A stretch of DNA of 64,000 nucleotides, taken from NCBI RefSeq assembly GCF_003387375.1, contig NZ_QUNG01000008.1:1-64000 (forward strand), given 5' to 3'. This stretch comes from Marinomonas pollencensis. Its GTDB lineage: Bacteria; Pseudomonadota; Gammaproteobacteria; Pseudomonadales; Marinomonadaceae. This document shows, one piece after another, positions 1 through 9,986 of the stretch. The translations under genes were made by a program, and so were the position numbers. A model generated the notes under the pieces. That model made no database searches. It had not been told where the DNA came from and saw only the letters and a list, made by a program, of their open reading frames with translations. How positions within the stretch are numbered: position 1 is the stretch's first letter; the number at the start of each line of letters is the position of its first letter.

Positions 1-135
1 AGCATCATCGAAACGGCTAAAGCGAATGGTCTTATCCCTTATGATTATCTAGTAAAGCTCTTCGAAGAACTGCCCAAAAGACAGGCTAACGACAGTCTTG
101 ATAATCTTCTGCCATGGAATGTCCAGCGCCTCTAG
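1..135 (+). pseudogene. IS66-family transposase, C-terminal fragment (runs in from left edge)
   Basis: The frame is open from base 1 to a TAG at 133-135 and encodes 44 residues. The fragment contains an A-x-ANGLIPYDYL-type stretch, an ELPK motif and a terminal DNLLPWNV, which is the classic end of IS66 TnpC transposases (IS66_C domain). The upstream part lies outside the window, so an intact copy cannot be excluded. An inverted-repeat-like end follows directly. The identification is from recognised family motifs, not a search. Confidence 0.75.
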
Positions 136-157
136 GTGGGGATGCCCGGACGCTCAC
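136..157 (-). repeat. IS66-type terminal inverted repeat (right end)
   Basis: Read on the minus strand this begins GTGAGCGTCCGGGCATCCCC, matching the GTAAGCG/GTGAGCG opening of IS66-family ends. It begins right after the transposase stop, as expected for the downstream end of the element. The other end is outside the window, so target-site duplication cannot be tested. Confidence 0.55.
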
Positions 158-317
158 CTTTTCTTCATCATCGATCTTACGACGAACAATATCAATCAAG
201 TCATCCTGTTCGCTAAGTCATCCTGTTCTCTGGCAGAGTGATCTCCCCACTCCTTATATCGCTTGATGGCCAACGCTACCGAGCGATGTCAGTTGTAGGG
301 CTTTGTTAGTAGAATGG
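158..317. other. coding debris with a 17-bp tandem duplication
   Basis: No intact gene. On the minus strand, from about 285 down to 165, there is coding-like sequence (A-L-A-I-K-R-Y-K-E-W then A-R-E-Q-D-D-L and later I-V-R-R-K-I-D-D-E-E-K). It is interrupted because a 14-base unit is repeated at 198-211 and 215-228 (a 17-bp step), which shifts the frame. This is probably a gene disrupted near the IS66 insertion. I do not recognise the family. Confidence 0.3.
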
Positions 318-764
318 TTATTCTTTTTGCTGTATTTCGTATGGGCTAAATTCATCAGATTCTAGTAAATTCTGTAAGAGTATATCTACAAAATTTTTTA
401 TAGAATCACTCTCTAATAGCGGGTATCGACGACTTTCTTCGGTGGGCGTGTCTTGTGCATTTCCGTTAGGATCGAACCATACTTGGTTTAAATCAATGCC
501 TTTTTTAGGTAGTCCATCTTCTTCTATTAGAGTATATGCCCTGATTTGACCTAAAAATTTTATTTGTGGGCGTCCGGGTTGGTTCCGAACCATAGAGAAT
601 TTGAATTCAAAGAGCTTTCCAAAAACTTCAAATCTAGCATCACCACCATCTACCTTCTCTACACCGCCGGTCTCTCCTGCCATGCTTGTAAATTTTTCGA
701 TGAAGCTTTGGAAATTTTTTAAAAGCTCAGGATATGCAACTTTTGCGTCTCGAATAGCAATCAT
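318..764 (-). CDS. hypothetical protein, 148 aa
   Basis: No family recognised. It is a soluble, acidic protein without signal peptide or membrane segment. The ATG has a good upstream AGGAAAG ribosome site at normal spacing, and the frame is uninterrupted, which supports a real gene. The predicted fold is mixed alpha/beta, with a beta-rich centre (residues about 40-80, aromatic and basic) and a helical C-terminus. The base composition is AT-rich compared with the chromosomal genes downstream, and it sits beside an IS66 end, so it is probably accessory. Function unknown. Confidence 0.6.
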   Translation of the reverse strand: MIAIRDAKVAYPELLKNFQSFIEKFTSMAGETGGVEKVDGGDARFEVFGKLFEFKFSMVRNQPGRPQIKFLGQIRAYTLIEEDGLPKKGIDLNQVWFDPNGNAQDTPTEESRRYPLLESDSIKNFVDILLQNLLESDEFSPYEIQQKE

Positions 765-1156
765 TTTCTTTCCTTGAATGTTTTTTTTGATCGCTTAGCA
801 GATTAACAGGTGGTTGCTCGATTTGTCAGTATCTAGTCAATAAAATGTTTTCAAATGGTGACAAACAAGACGCCATTGGTGATATTGATCTGAATTCAAA
901 ATTATATAAGGACATTAAATGGAAGAGGCAAAGGTTACATTTTCTTCAATTTCAAAGTGTGGGTTGTATGAATATGGATCTGGGGATCTTGTCCTTGTGG
1001 ATCTTTTCTGTCCGTTCTCATAATGAGAAAAGTTGATGGCAATACAAGTTGATCTAGTTGGCCGCTGTTACATTTCCTTCATATTGTTACTGTATTGTGA
1101 CGACTCATAAATTGCGCTTGATGCGTGGTGTTCCTTTCTTCTTCGGAGTCATAGAT
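765..1156. other. intergenic region upstream of chemoreceptor
   Basis: AT-rich. A 63-codon rightward open frame (845-1036) has no convincing ribosome site and an unlikely composition, so it is not called. The promoter of the chemoreceptor should lie here, but no clear -35/-10 pair could be assigned. No repeats or RNA gene seen. Confidence 0.4.
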
Positions 1157-2839
1157 TTGAGTATCAATAAAAAAATGTGGCTACTTTCTGCCATTACTGC
1201 AGTCAGCATTATTTTGGTGGGTGTTTTCAGCGCTTATACTCTCTCTGGTTTGCGCGCTAGCTTTAGTCGTTATCAAGGCCAAGTTGCGATCTCCCAGAGC
1301 TTTTTTGCGATTAAAGCCACGGCATTGTCGGTGGCGAAAAATGACCCTATCTTGCCGAACACTAAGACCGCATTGGATGCAGCAAATACTAAGATCATGA
1401 TGCTATTGGCGCAAATAGAACAAACCTTACCCGCTGAACAAAAACCAGCAGATGAGACTGAGCAAGATCAAGCGGCAGAAAAAGCCAGTTCGGGTCAGGA
1501 TGACTCGGAGTCAGCCGACGCTCTTGCCTCGATTAGCGTAGAAGAAAGCCGAGCTTTGCTGGTCGACATTACCAATTTGTGGTCGGAGTACAACAAGCAA
1601 TTTAATAGTGCGATAACGATTGCACCAGAAAGCCCTCAAGATGCGCTGCAAATTCCAGATGCGATTTATGGTCTGCAGCTTATTCCTATGATCGAGCGAA
1701 TCGATCGCTTGATTAATGACAATCAAGTCAGAGAGCAAATCTCCTATGACACGATATCTAAGCTGATGAGCAGCATATTATGGATGATCCTAATACCCTT
1801 GTTAGCCGGTGGTGTTTTCGTTGTATTGATTCAGCGCCTGGTGGCGAGTGATTTACGCAAACGGGTGTTTCGAATACAAACTGTGGTAAAGCAGCTTGGT
1901 GAAGGAGATTTAACTCGGCGTCTACCTGTGGAAGGGCGTGATGAATTGGCGGCTATTGCAGGATCGATCAATGAATTTGTTGAGAAGACCCATACTATTT
2001 TGTGCCATGTAAAAGAAGGCTCAAATGAAGTGTCTGTGGCGGCGAGCGAATTATACGATGTGTCAGAACACAGTGCTCATAGTTCGATAGGACAGAGTGA
2101 GGCGGCAACGTCTGTGGCGGCAACGGTGCAAGAGTTATCTGTCAGTATCGGACAGGTTGCTGAGCAGGCGAAGAATGCGCAAGATTATTCTGTTCAGTCA
2201 GGCAAATTATCGGCCGAAGCGGGTGGTGTTGTGTTATCGGCAACCGACGAGATGACTAAGATTTCTCTGTTGTCACAAGATTCTGCGGAGTTAATCCGTG
2301 ACCTAGAGCAGCGCTCCAGTGATATTAATAACATTATGCAGGTGATTCGAGATGTGGCTGACCAAACCAATTTATTGGCTTTGAATGCGGCGATTGAAGC
2401 GGCGCGTGCTGGTGAACAGGGGCGAGGCTTTTCGGTTGTTGCAGATGAAATTCGTAACTTGGCTCAGCGTACCGCAGAGTCGACAAAAGAAATCACTTTT
2501 ATTGTGACTAAAATCCAAGAAGTCACGGTGGCGGTTGCTGGCAGTATGGAAACCGAGTTACAGCAGGTGGAAAAAGGTGTGCAGCTAGCTGAAAAAGCCG
2601 GTGGCTCAATGGCGCAAGTACGCGGCAGTACCGATCAGGTAGAAGAAGCCATTAATTACATCTGTAATGCGCTCTTGGAGCAAAGTAATGCCAGTGATGA
2701 CATTGCGCGTAAAATAGATGAAATAGCGACTATTTCAGAAGAAGGCTCGGAAGCGGCTAAAAATACGGTATCCACGGCAAAACGAATGGATGACCTGTCA
2801 GAAAAGTTAACCTTAGCAGTGAATCAATTCCAGTTATAG
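1157..2839 (+). CDS. methyl-accepting chemotaxis protein
   Basis: A transmembrane chemoreceptor that passes ligand signals to CheA/CheW. I chose the TTG at 1157 because GGAG (1145-1148) lies 8 nt upstream and the product then starts with a short basic segment before TM1 (about residues 8-30). Earlier in-frame ATGs would add an implausible leader. The periplasmic domain (about 31-200) contains an acidic low-complexity insert rich in Glu, Gln and Asp. TM2 is at about 203-226, followed by a HAMP domain and an MCP signalling domain. The conserved hairpin tip ([20 protein letters not shown]) is near residue 402. There is no C-terminal NWETF-type pentapeptide, so CheR/CheB tethering is not expected. 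The ligand cannot be told from sequence. Confidence 0.93.
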   Translation: MSINKKMWLLSAITAVSIILVGVFSAYTLSGLRASFSRYQGQVAISQSFFAIKATALSVAKNDPILPNTKTALDAANTKIMMLLAQIEQTLPAEQKPADETEQDQAAEKASSGQDDSESADALASISVEESRALLVDITNLWSEYNKQFNSAITIAPESPQDALQIPDAIYGLQLIPMIERIDRLINDNQVREQISYDTISKLMSSILWMILIPLLAGGVFVVLIQRLVASDLRKRVFRIQTVVKQLGEGDLTRRLPVEGRDELAAIAGSINEFVEKTHTILCHVKEGSNEVSVAASELYDVSEHSAHSSIGQSEAATSVAATVQELSVSIGQVAEQAKNAQDYSVQSGKLSAEAGGVVLSATDEMTKISLLSQDSAELIRDLEQRSSDINNIMQVIRDVADQTNLLALNAAIEAARAGEQGRGFSVVADEIRNLAQRTAESTKEITFIVTKIQEVTVAVAGSMETELQQVEKGVQLAEKAGGSMAQVRGSTDQVEEAINYICNALLEQSNASDDIARKIDEIATISEEGSEAAKNTVSTAKRMDDLSEKLTLAVNQFQL

Positions 2840-2865
2840 GCGCAAGTTAGCTTGTTATATTCAGC

Positions 2866-2895
2866 AAAGGCGCGCTCTTAGAGCGCGCCTTTTTT
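2866..2895 (+). terminator. intrinsic terminator after chemoreceptor gene
   Basis: A 12-bp GC-rich stem (AAAGGCGCGCTC with its complement) with a TTA loop, followed by a T-run, 26 bases after the stop codon. Confidence 0.9.
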
Positions 2896-3111
2896 ATGCT
2901 CTGCGAGCCGCTATCAGGTTCCCATCTAGTACTCTAGCGAGAGAGAAGTATATCAATCAGGGTTATTACATATCGTAACGCTTTAAAGGAGGATGTCAGC
3001 TAGGGTTTTTGTCTACACTAATAGGAATCTTATTCTTGGCCTTTAAAGATAGTTCAAAGTGCGAATGGATAACCCCACTGAAACATCTAACGAGAAGAGT
3101 AGCCCTCAATT

Positions 3112-6100
3112 ATGCGCAAAGGAATGACGATTACCGCTCTGACTATGTTTGGTTACATTATTCTAGGGTGGCTCGGCATGTTAGAAGTAGTGCCGCCAGG
3201 TTATGCGACGATTGTCTTTCCTGCTGCAGGTTTCGCGTTGATGAGCGTCATCTTGTTTCGTTACTGGGCGTTGCTCGGGGTGTTTCTTGGTTCTCTCGCC
3301 GTTAATAGCATTGCAGCGGAACTGCATCATCATACTTTCCACTTACCTCTGTTTCTTGCTCTGTCTGGTGCTGCCGCATTACAAGCTTATGTGGGGCGCT
3401 TTCTGGTTTACCGCTATGTGTCTTTTCCATTTGCCTTTTACCGTCTTACGTTAGTTCTGCGTTTTATTATCTTAGCTGGGCTTGTTTCTACCTTGATCAG
3501 TGCGAGTGTGGCTGTGCCGGCGCTGTATGCAGCAGGGCGAATTCAGTCAATATCGCTGTGGGGCGAGTGGCTAAGTTGGTGGACAGGAGATTTTATTGGG
3601 GTGTTGGTAGTGGTGCCATGGTTAGTGGTGCTTTTTCCTAAGCTTGTTAACTGCAAGTTAGAGCGTCCCTTTCAGCTGCTACTAGGGCTACTAATAGTGA
3701 TTGTAATCACCATCGCCCTCGCTTTTGGCGTGCGCCATTTTGAGCTCGTTAAGCAAACAGAAGAATTTAATTCCAATGCCGAATTACTGGATATTTCATT
3801 AAATAATCGAATAAAAAATATGGAAGATATTCTGTATGGCGTCATGGGGCTGGTGAAAGGCAGTGATGAAATCACAGTAGAAGAATTTAACAAATACACG
3901 GATTCTATTTTACAAAGAGACAATTCTATTTTTGCTGTGTCGTTAAATATGGCGGTGTATGCAGGAGGGTTAGAAGCGTTTGAAAATGAAATTCAAAAGA
4001 ACTATGACGATATTGTGTTCTATGTGAAAGAGAAGAATAAGGATGGCGATTTCGTTCCTGTTGCCCCTAGAGAAAAGTATATTGTGGTGGTTTTTGTCAA
4101 CCCGTTAGAAGGCAATCAGGCGGCATTGGGTTATGACATCTACTCTCAAGAAAACCGCTCTTATGCTTTAGATAAAGCCATTAGCATGAGAAAGCCGTAT
4201 CCGACAAGCCGGCTAGAATTGGTACAAGACGATGTCGCAGTGTTGCTCTTTTTGCCACTCTTTGATGAGAAAACCGACAGGTTACAGGGCGTGGCCACCA
4301 TTGTTTTACGGCTGGATGCTTTAGCGCAAGCGATTGTAGACAGAGGTGTGTTACCAAATACCCAGCTTTATTTAGTCGACATCAGTGAGGATGGGCAGAC
4401 TTCATCGATATTGGCGAGCAGTCAGGGTGCTCACTTGTCTTCGCAGGAAGTATTGGATCGTTATGCGAGCCATGATTTTGGTCGAGCAACACGGCATGAG
4501 GTGACCGTTGGCGCCAAACAATGGTATTTATTTCAAGTTACTGAAGGAGGGTTTTATCGCCAACCTTGGGGCGTGCATTTTGTCTTAGCGGGTGGCTTTT
4601 TCTTAGCCGCCTTGCTTGGCTGGTTTTTGTTAGTGGTGAGCAGCCATACCGCAGAAATAGAAAACCGGGTTCGCTTACGAACAAGAGATCTGTCATTGGC
4701 CAATCAATCATTACAAAGGGCACAGCAAGCCCACAGTGATGCGCAATTGGCCGCGGAAAACGCCAACCGGGCGAAAAGTGCTTTTCTGGCCAATATGAGC
4801 CATGAGATTAGAACGCCGCTCAATGGGGTAATCGGTTGTTTGTCGCTATTGGAAAATACCGGACTACGGCCTGAGCAGAGTAATCTTGCTAACCTCTCAA
4901 AGCAAAGTGCCGAGTCATTATTGGATATAATTAATGACATTCTGGATTTGTCTAAGATTGAAATTGGCAGCATTTCATTAGAGAGTGAGCCATTTAATAT
5001 TCAAGACTTGGTTGACGAAATTGCACACCTGTTGGTTGTTAAAGCAGAGGAAAAAGGCATTGTCTTTAATGTGCCTGCGGTCTTTATTCCAGCGACAGTG
5101 CTAGTCGGCGACCGCTTAAGAATCAAACAGGTGTTGATGAATCTATTAGGTAACGCAATTAAGTTTACCAAGCGAGGAGAGGTGAATTTATATCTTACTG
5201 TGCGCAGCTTAAGTGATCGCTCAAGCGAGCTGTATGTGCGTGTTGATGATACTGGGATTGGTATTCCAGAAGAGCAGCATGAGCGCTTATTTCAACGTTT
5301 CAAACAAGCCGATAGCTCTACCACCCGACAATATGGTGGAACTGGCTTGGGGTTAGCGATCAGCAAAGAAATGATCGAGTTGATGGGCGGCGAAATTGGC
5401 TTTTCTTCGCAGCAAGGAAAGGGCGCCTCTTTTTGGTTTCATGTGGCGCTTGGGCACGAACCACAGCGAGCGATCACGCCAGAATATGACTTATCGCTGG
5501 CCGTGGTGTATAAAAATGAAACGGGGCGGCAATATGTCAGTCAGCTATTATCTCATTTTAAGGTGCGTCATGAATTACATGAGACGCTAGGCTCCTTGCT
5601 TGACTCACAGCTACAGGGCATAGATGCTTTGTTGTTGGATAATGAAGCAGTGGAAAGCGCGACAACAGAACAACAGTCTGCTGTTTTGGCGGCTTGTCGC
5701 CATTCCAAGATCCAAATAGTTCGTCTACAATCGAACCTAGAAGAAGTGGAAAAACTAGGCTTTGATTCTATCCAAAAGCCCATAAGCTATTCTCAACTAG
5801 AAGCATTATTGTCCACAATGACCTTGTCGGCAAAAGGAGAGTCTACTATGACAGCAAGCTCGTTATCTGATGTGTCGGCCAACACCAATCCGCACTTTAG
5901 CGCTAATGTTTTGGTAGTAGAAGACAATTTGACCAATCAAATTGTCGTGCGGGGCTTGCTCAATATGTTTGGCTTAGAGGTTGAAGTTGCCGAGCACGGG
6001 CAAAAAGCTGTTGAAAAAGCGAGCTTAAAAAAATACGACCTGATTTTTATGGATTGCCAAATGCCCATTATGGATGGCTATGAAGCAACCCGTGAAATTC

Positions 6101-6291
6101 GGCGTATGAAGGCTGGGGCAACCTCGCACGATGTGCCCATCGTCGCCTTGAGTGCCAACGCCATGAAAGGGGATAAGGATCTGTGCCTTGACGCCGGCAT
6201 GAATGATCATCTCGCCAAACCTATTGCCAAAGATCAATTGCAACTGCAGCTTGAAAAGTGGTTACCAGAAGAGTTAGAACAAACTGAATAA
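3112..6291 (+). CDS. MASE1-CHASE hybrid sensor histidine kinase
   Basis: A 1059-residue membrane hybrid kinase. Residues about 1-225 hold many hydrophobic helices with the MASE1 look ([16 protein letters not shown] near the start). A periplasmic CHASE-like sensor follows (about 235-480), then a further TM near 488-508 and a short coiled linker. HisKA carries the phosphoacceptor His564 in [12 protein letters not shown]. HATPase_c has an N box near 681 (NLLGNAIKF) and the DDTGIGI and GGTGLGLAI boxes. A degenerate spacer leads to a receiver domain (about 925-1050) with phospho-acceptor Asp981 in FMDCQMP. The Hpt protein needed to complete the phosphorelay is encoded 10 bp downstream. The output response regulator is not visible nearby. 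The stimulus is unknown. Confidence 0.93.
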   Translation: MRKGMTITALTMFGYIILGWLGMLEVVPPGYATIVFPAAGFALMSVILFRYWALLGVFLGSLAVNSIAAELHHHTFHLPLFLALSGAAALQAYVGRFLVYRYVSFPFAFYRLTLVLRFIILAGLVSTLISASVAVPALYAAGRIQSISLWGEWLSWWTGDFIGVLVVVPWLVVLFPKLVNCKLERPFQLLLGLLIVIVITIALAFGVRHFELVKQTEEFNSNAELLDISLNNRIKNMEDILYGVMGLVKGSDEITVEEFNKYTDSILQRDNSIFAVSLNMAVYAGGLEAFENEIQKNYDDIVFYVKEKNKDGDFVPVAPREKYIVVVFVNPLEGNQAALGYDIYSQENRSYALDKAISMRKPYPTSRLELVQDDVAVLLFLPLFDEKTDRLQGVATIVLRLDALAQAIVDRGVLPNTQLYLVDISEDGQTSSILASSQGAHLSSQEVLDRYASHDFGRATRHEVTVGAKQWYLFQVTEGGFYRQPWGVHFVLAGGFFLAALLGWFLLVVSSHTAEIENRVRLRTRDLSLANQSLQRAQQAHSDAQLAAENANRAKSAFLANMSHEIRTPLNGVIGCLSLLENTGLRPEQSNLANLSKQSAESLLDIINDILDLSKIEIGSISLESEPFNIQDLVDEIAHLLVVKAEEKGIVFNVPAVFIPATVLVGDRLRIKQVLMNLLGNAIKFTKRGEVNLYLTVRSLSDRSSELYVRVDDTGIGIPEEQHERLFQRFKQADSSTTRQYGGTGLGLAISKEMIELMGGEIGFSSQQGKGASFWFHVALGHEPQRAITPEYDLSLAVVYKNETGRQYVSQLLSHFKVRHELHETLGSLLDSQLQGIDALLLDNEAVESATTEQQSAVLAACRHSKIQIVRLQSNLEEVEKLGFDSIQKPISYSQLEALLSTMTLSAKGESTMTASSLSDVSANTNPHFSANVLVVEDNLTNQIVVRGLLNMFGLEVEVAEHGQKAVEKASLKKYDLIFMDCQMPIMDGYEATREIRRMKAGATSHDVPIVALSANAMKGDKDLCLDAGMNDHLAKPIAKDQLQLQLEKWLPEELEQTE

Positions 6292-6301
6292 AGAGGAAAG
6301 G

Positions 6302-6637
6302 ATGCAAGATTTCGATATAGTCGATTATGGAAATCGGCTAGGCAACAATAAAATGCTAATGACCTTGGTTGCGAAAGAGTTCTTAACAGAAGGCGCAGGC
6401 TTGGTTGAGCAAATTATGGCGCAAGCCGCAGCAGATGACTGGAATGCAGTTGCACGTACCGCCCACCGTATTAAAGGAGCCAGTGCAGAAGTATCTGGCT
6501 TGGCCATGAGTGCCACCGCGCAACAGCTGGAAGTGGTATTAGAAAAACAAGACATAGACGCCGCGAAGCAAGTCTTAGAGCAGCTGCAAAAGGATTATGT
6601 CGCACTGGCCAGCGCGCTGTCTAACAGCGCATTTTAA
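6302..6637 (+). CDS. Hpt (histidine phosphotransfer) domain protein
   Basis: A 111-residue single-domain Hpt protein. The phosphorylatable His55 is in AHRIKGASAEV, the usual H-x-x-K-G-x-S/A pattern, within an all-helical bundle. The gene starts 10 bp after the hybrid kinase stop, with a strong AGAGGAAAGG ribosome site, so the two are almost certainly one operon and one phosphorelay. The kinase itself ends in a receiver and lacks an Hpt domain, so this protein is the natural next step to an unlinked response regulator. Length is normal for a free Hpt protein. Confidence 0.92.
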   Translation: MQDFDIVDYGNRLGNNKMLMTLVAKEFLTEGAGLVEQIMAQAAADDWNAVARTAHRIKGASAEVSGLAMSATAQQLEVVLEKQDIDAAKQVLEQLQKDYVALASALSNSAF

Positions 6638-6791
6638 GCGTCCTAGAGAAGCCTAAACTATTTTGCGCTTCACCTGTTATCCCCCATTCCCCCTCACCCT
6701 AAGCGTTTTTTCATTGTAAAAGGTCTGAAATGGCCTGATTGTCTGGGCTACTCGTTTGAGTGGTTATGGCGATTTTATTTTGCCTTTACAC

Positions 6792-6836
6792 TTTCATTTG
6801 AAACTTAAACATAATAAAAATGAAACATCGAGCGAT
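6792..6836 (+). promoter_or_regulatory. candidate operators upstream of ugpB
   Basis: Two short dyads lie in the AT-rich leader of the ugp operon: TTTCATTTGAAA (6792-6803) and ATCGAGCGAT (6827-6836). The second resembles the TCGA-containing half-sites of GlpR/DeoR-type repressors, and such a repressor is encoded in this operon. Both are short, so this is tentative. Confidence 0.3.
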
Positions 6837-6884
6837 TAAAGTGCTTCCTCAACCAATAACAAAATCACATGAGGAACTCCGAAA

Positions 6885-8186
6885 ATGCGTAAATTAATGC
6901 TCGCGACAAGCGTTTTAGGTTTGTCTATTGCTAGTTCCAGCTTTGCCGCTACCCAAATTGAATGGTGGCATGCTATGGGTGGCGCTAACGGTGAAAAATT
7001 AAATGAGATCGTTAAAGAATTTAACGACTCGCAAACGCAATACACAGTAGATCCAGTCTTCAAAGGGACCTACACGGAAACCATGACGTCGGCGATTGCC
7101 GCGTTTCGAGCCCATAAACAACCAGCCATAGTTCAAGTTTTCGAAGTGGGTACTGCCACCATGATGGCAGCGAAAGGTGCCGTCTATCCTGTTTATAAGT
7201 TGATGCAAGACACCAAAGCAGACTTTGATCCCAATGCGTATCTTAGCTCTGTAACAAGCTATTACTCTGATGTAGACGGCAATATGCTGTCGATGCCCTT
7301 CAACAGCTCTACCCCAGTGCTGTATTACAACAAAGAGATGTTTAAAAAAGCCGGTTTAACCTCGGCGCCAAAAACATGGGAAGAAGTCGAGTCTTACTCG
7401 AAAAAATTATTGGCCAGTGGCGCGCAATGTGGTTTCACCACTGGCTGGCAGTCATGGGTGCAGCTGGAAAACTTAAGCGCGCGTCATGATGTCGCGTTTG
7501 CCAGCAATGACGATGGTTTTGCTGGTTTGGATACAAATTTGTTATTTAATAGCCCTCTGCAGGTTAAGCATATTAGTAAGATGCGTGAATGGCAGCAGAA
7601 CGGTATTTTCAGCTATGGTGGTCGTCGTAGTGATTCCGCGCCTAAGTTCTATAGCCAGCAGTGTGCTATGTACACAGGTTCTTCTTCTGCGTTCGGTGGT
7701 ATGACTCGTAACGCGAAATTTGATTTTGGCGTGTCTTCTTTGCCGTATTGGGCAAGCGAAGTAAAACAACCTAACAACACCATCATTGGTGGTGCTTCGT
7801 TATGGGTTCTGCAAGGCAAAGACAAAGCAGAATACCAAGCTGCAGCGGCTTTCCTACATTTCTTATCTACCCCAGAAATCCAAGCTCAATGGCACCAGTT
7901 CACCGGTTACTTACCTATTACCCATGCTGCTTATGAGCTAACCAAAAAAGAAGGTTTCTACCAATCTCACCCAGGTACCGAAGCAGCGGTTCTACAAATG
8001 ACCGCGTCAGAGCCGACGGTCAATTCTCGTGGTTTGCGCTTGGGTAATTTTGTGCAAATTCGTGATGTGATTAATGGTGCGCTAGAAAGTGTGTGGAGTG
8101 GTAAAGAATCGCCTCAGGCGGCATTAGATACCGCGGTGAAACGTGGTGATGTGTTGTTGCGTAAGTTCGAAAAAGCGCACAACTAA
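6885..8186 (+). CDS. ugpB: sn-glycerol-3-phosphate ABC transporter, binding protein UgpB
   Basis: Periplasmic substrate-binding protein for glycerol-3-phosphate and glycerophosphodiesters. Signal peptide residues 1-22 (basic start, hydrophobic core, SSSFAA cleavage site). The mature protein follows E. coli UgpB closely: EVGTATMMAAKGA, PFNSSTPVLYYNKEMF, GFTTGWQSWVQLEN, IIGGASLWV, GYLPIT and GLRLGN are all present. At 433 aa the length is normal. The start has AGGAA at good spacing. It is first in a seven-gene rightward unit. A strong hairpin separates it from ugpA and may raise the amount of binding protein relative to the permease. Confidence 0.96.
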   Translation: MRKLMLATSVLGLSIASSSFAATQIEWWHAMGGANGEKLNEIVKEFNDSQTQYTVDPVFKGTYTETMTSAIAAFRAHKQPAIVQVFEVGTATMMAAKGAVYPVYKLMQDTKADFDPNAYLSSVTSYYSDVDGNMLSMPFNSSTPVLYYNKEMFKKAGLTSAPKTWEEVESYSKKLLASGAQCGFTTGWQSWVQLENLSARHDVAFASNDDGFAGLDTNLLFNSPLQVKHISKMREWQQNGIFSYGGRRSDSAPKFYSQQCAMYTGSSSAFGGMTRNAKFDFGVSSLPYWASEVKQPNNTIIGGASLWVLQGKDKAEYQAAAAFLHFLSTPEIQAQWHQFTGYLPITHAAYELTKKEGFYQSHPGTEAAVLQMTASEPTVNSRGLRLGNFVQIRDVINGALESVWSGKESPQAALDTAVKRGDVLLRKFEKAHN

Positions 8187-8199
8187 TTCCTCTGCTTGT

Positions 8200-8228
8200 T
8201 ACCCCTATCCAGCATCTGGGTAGGGGTA
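8200..8228 (+). other. intercistronic mRNA hairpin between ugpB and ugpA
   Basis: Thirteen-base arms (TACCCCTATCCAG against CTGGGTAGGGGTA) pair fully, with one G-U, around a CAT loop. No T-run follows, so it is more likely an mRNA-stabilising or partial attenuation structure than a full terminator. Such structures commonly follow the binding-protein gene of ABC operons. Confidence 0.7.
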
Positions 8229-8259
8229 TTGGATTTCCTGTTTTTGTTCGAGTGACGTT

Positions 8260-9135
8260 ATGTCTGTTTATTTCCCACAAAAAAAGCTGCCTTACTTGCT
8301 GGTATTACCACAGCTAGTGATTACCGCTATTTTCTTCCTTTGGCCCGCTGGCCAAGCCGTCCTTCAAGCCTTCTACCGAGAAGACGCCTTTGGCTTAAGT
8401 CAGCAGTTTGTCGGCCTTGAGAACTTTGTTGATTTGTTTCAAGACCCGCTTTATTACAAGTCGATGATGGTGACCATGGTGTTCAGTTTCTCGGTCGCCT
8501 TTTTGGGGATTGCGGTGGCGCTCTGGTTAGCAGTGATGGCAGACCGCGTCATTCGAGGAAAAATGGTTTATCAAACCTTATTGGTTTGGCCTTATGCCGT
8601 GGCACCGGCGTTAGCTGGGGTTTTGTGGTGGATTTTGTTCGATCCAAACATCGGGCCAGTGGCGTTGTTTTTGGATCGTATTGGTCTGCACTGGAACCAC
8701 TTTTTAGACGGTGACCAAGCGATGATCTTGGTGGTGATTTCGGCGACCTGGAAACAGATTAGTTATAACTTCTTGTTTTTCTTAGCTGGGCTGCAAGCGA
8801 TTCCTCGTTCGTTAATTGAAGCGGCGGCAATCGACGGTGCCAGCTCTTTTAAACGCTTTTGGGATATTGTGTTTCCTTTGTTATCACCCACGACGTTTTT
8901 CTTGCTGGTGGTGAATTTAGTGTATGCCTTTTTTGAAACATTCGGGGTGATTGACACCACCACACAAGGTGGCCCAGACGGCAGCACCAATACCCTTGTC
9001 TATAAAGTATTTAAGGACGGTTTCATTGGCTTAGACAGCGGTGGTTCTGCTGCCCAATCTATTGTCTTGATGGCGATTGTCGGGCTCATGACGGTAATCC
9101 AATTCCGCTTCATTGAGCGTAAGGTGCAGTACTAA
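8260..9135 (+). CDS. ugpA: sn-glycerol-3-phosphate ABC transporter, permease UgpA
   Basis: An inner-membrane permease of 291 aa with six predicted helices. The EAA cytoplasmic loop ([20 protein letters not shown]) contacts the UgpC ATPase. The N-terminal PYLLVLPQL and the central [15 protein letters not shown] are typical of UgpA/MalF-like sugar permeases. It overlaps the ugpE start by one base, showing translational coupling. With UgpE it forms the heterodimeric channel. Confidence 0.95.
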   Translation: MSVYFPQKKLPYLLVLPQLVITAIFFLWPAGQAVLQAFYREDAFGLSQQFVGLENFVDLFQDPLYYKSMMVTMVFSFSVAFLGIAVALWLAVMADRVIRGKMVYQTLLVWPYAVAPALAGVLWWILFDPNIGPVALFLDRIGLHWNHFLDGDQAMILVVISATWKQISYNFLFFLAGLQAIPRSLIEAAAIDGASSFKRFWDIVFPLLSPTTFFLLVVNLVYAFFETFGVIDTTTQGGPDGSTNTLVYKVFKDGFIGLDSGGSAAQSIVLMAIVGLMTVIQFRFIERKVQY

Positions 9136-9983
9136 TGATAGAGAATCGTCCTTGGCTAAGGTTCTTTAGCCACCTTATTTTAGTGGTCGGTGTGTTTCTG
9201 GTGGCGTTGCCGGTGTGGGTCGCTTTAGTGGGCTCAACCCAGCCGGAAGGGTCGTTTAATTCGGGCAGTATTCCAATGTGGTTTGGGGACCAAGGCGTAC
9301 AAAACTGGGCCCATGTATTGTTTGCTGAGGCGGGCAGTACATTGCAAATTCCAGTTTGGCATCTACTGCTTAATTCTTTGGTGATGGCGCTGGGTATTAC
9401 CCTAGGTAAGATCGCCATTTCGATTGTTTCAGCCTATGCGATTGTGTTTTTCCGTTTCCCGTTTCGTGGGGTGATCTTTTGGATCATTTTTATCACCTTA
9501 ATGTTGCCGGTTGAAGTGCGTATTGTGCCGACTTATCAGGTGATCGCGAACTTGGACATGCTGAATTCATACAGCGGTTTGATTTTGCCTTTGATCGCCA
9601 GCGCAACAGCGACTTTCTTGTTTCGTCAGTGTTTTATGTCGATCCCAGGAGAGTTGGTGGAAGCCGCTCGGATTGATGGCGCAGGGCCGATTCGTTTCTT
9701 TTTTGACATCTTGTTGCCCATGTCGCGTACCAATATCGCGGCATTGTTTGTGATTATGTTTATTTACGGTTGGAACCAATATTTATGGCCCTTGATCATT
9801 ACCACAGATGACACCTATTACACCTTGGTAATGAGCATTAAGAGTATGTTGTCTGTTCCTGACGGCGACATTCAGTGGAATTATGTGATGGTGACTACCT
9901 TGCTAGCCATGCTGCCTCCGGTTGCGGTTGTGGTGGGCATGCAGAAATTATTTGTGAAAGGCTTGGTTGACGCGGAGAAGTAA
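9135..9983 (+). CDS. ugpE: sn-glycerol-3-phosphate ABC transporter, permease UgpE
   Basis: A 282-aa MalG-type permease. The EAA loop reads LVEAARIDGAGPIRFFFDIL, and IMFIYGWNQYLWPLIIT near residue 210 is characteristic of UgpE. Six helices are predicted. The ATG overlaps the TAA of ugpA. It lies 3 bp before ugpC and is clearly one unit with its neighbours. Confidence 0.95.
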   Translation: MIENRPWLRFFSHLILVVGVFLVALPVWVALVGSTQPEGSFNSGSIPMWFGDQGVQNWAHVLFAEAGSTLQIPVWHLLLNSLVMALGITLGKIAISIVSAYAIVFFRFPFRGVIFWIIFITLMLPVEVRIVPTYQVIANLDMLNSYSGLILPLIASATATFLFRQCFMSIPGELVEAARIDGAGPIRFFFDILLPMSRTNIAALFVIMFIYGWNQYLWPLIITTDDTYYTLVMSIKSMLSVPDGDIQWNYVMVTTLLAMLPPVAVVVGMQKLFVKGLVDAEK

Positions 9984-9986
9984 GCA

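Noticed and set aside
845-1036. 63-codon rightward frame before the chemoreceptor
   Set aside because: No ribosome site, odd composition and no likeness to any family I know.
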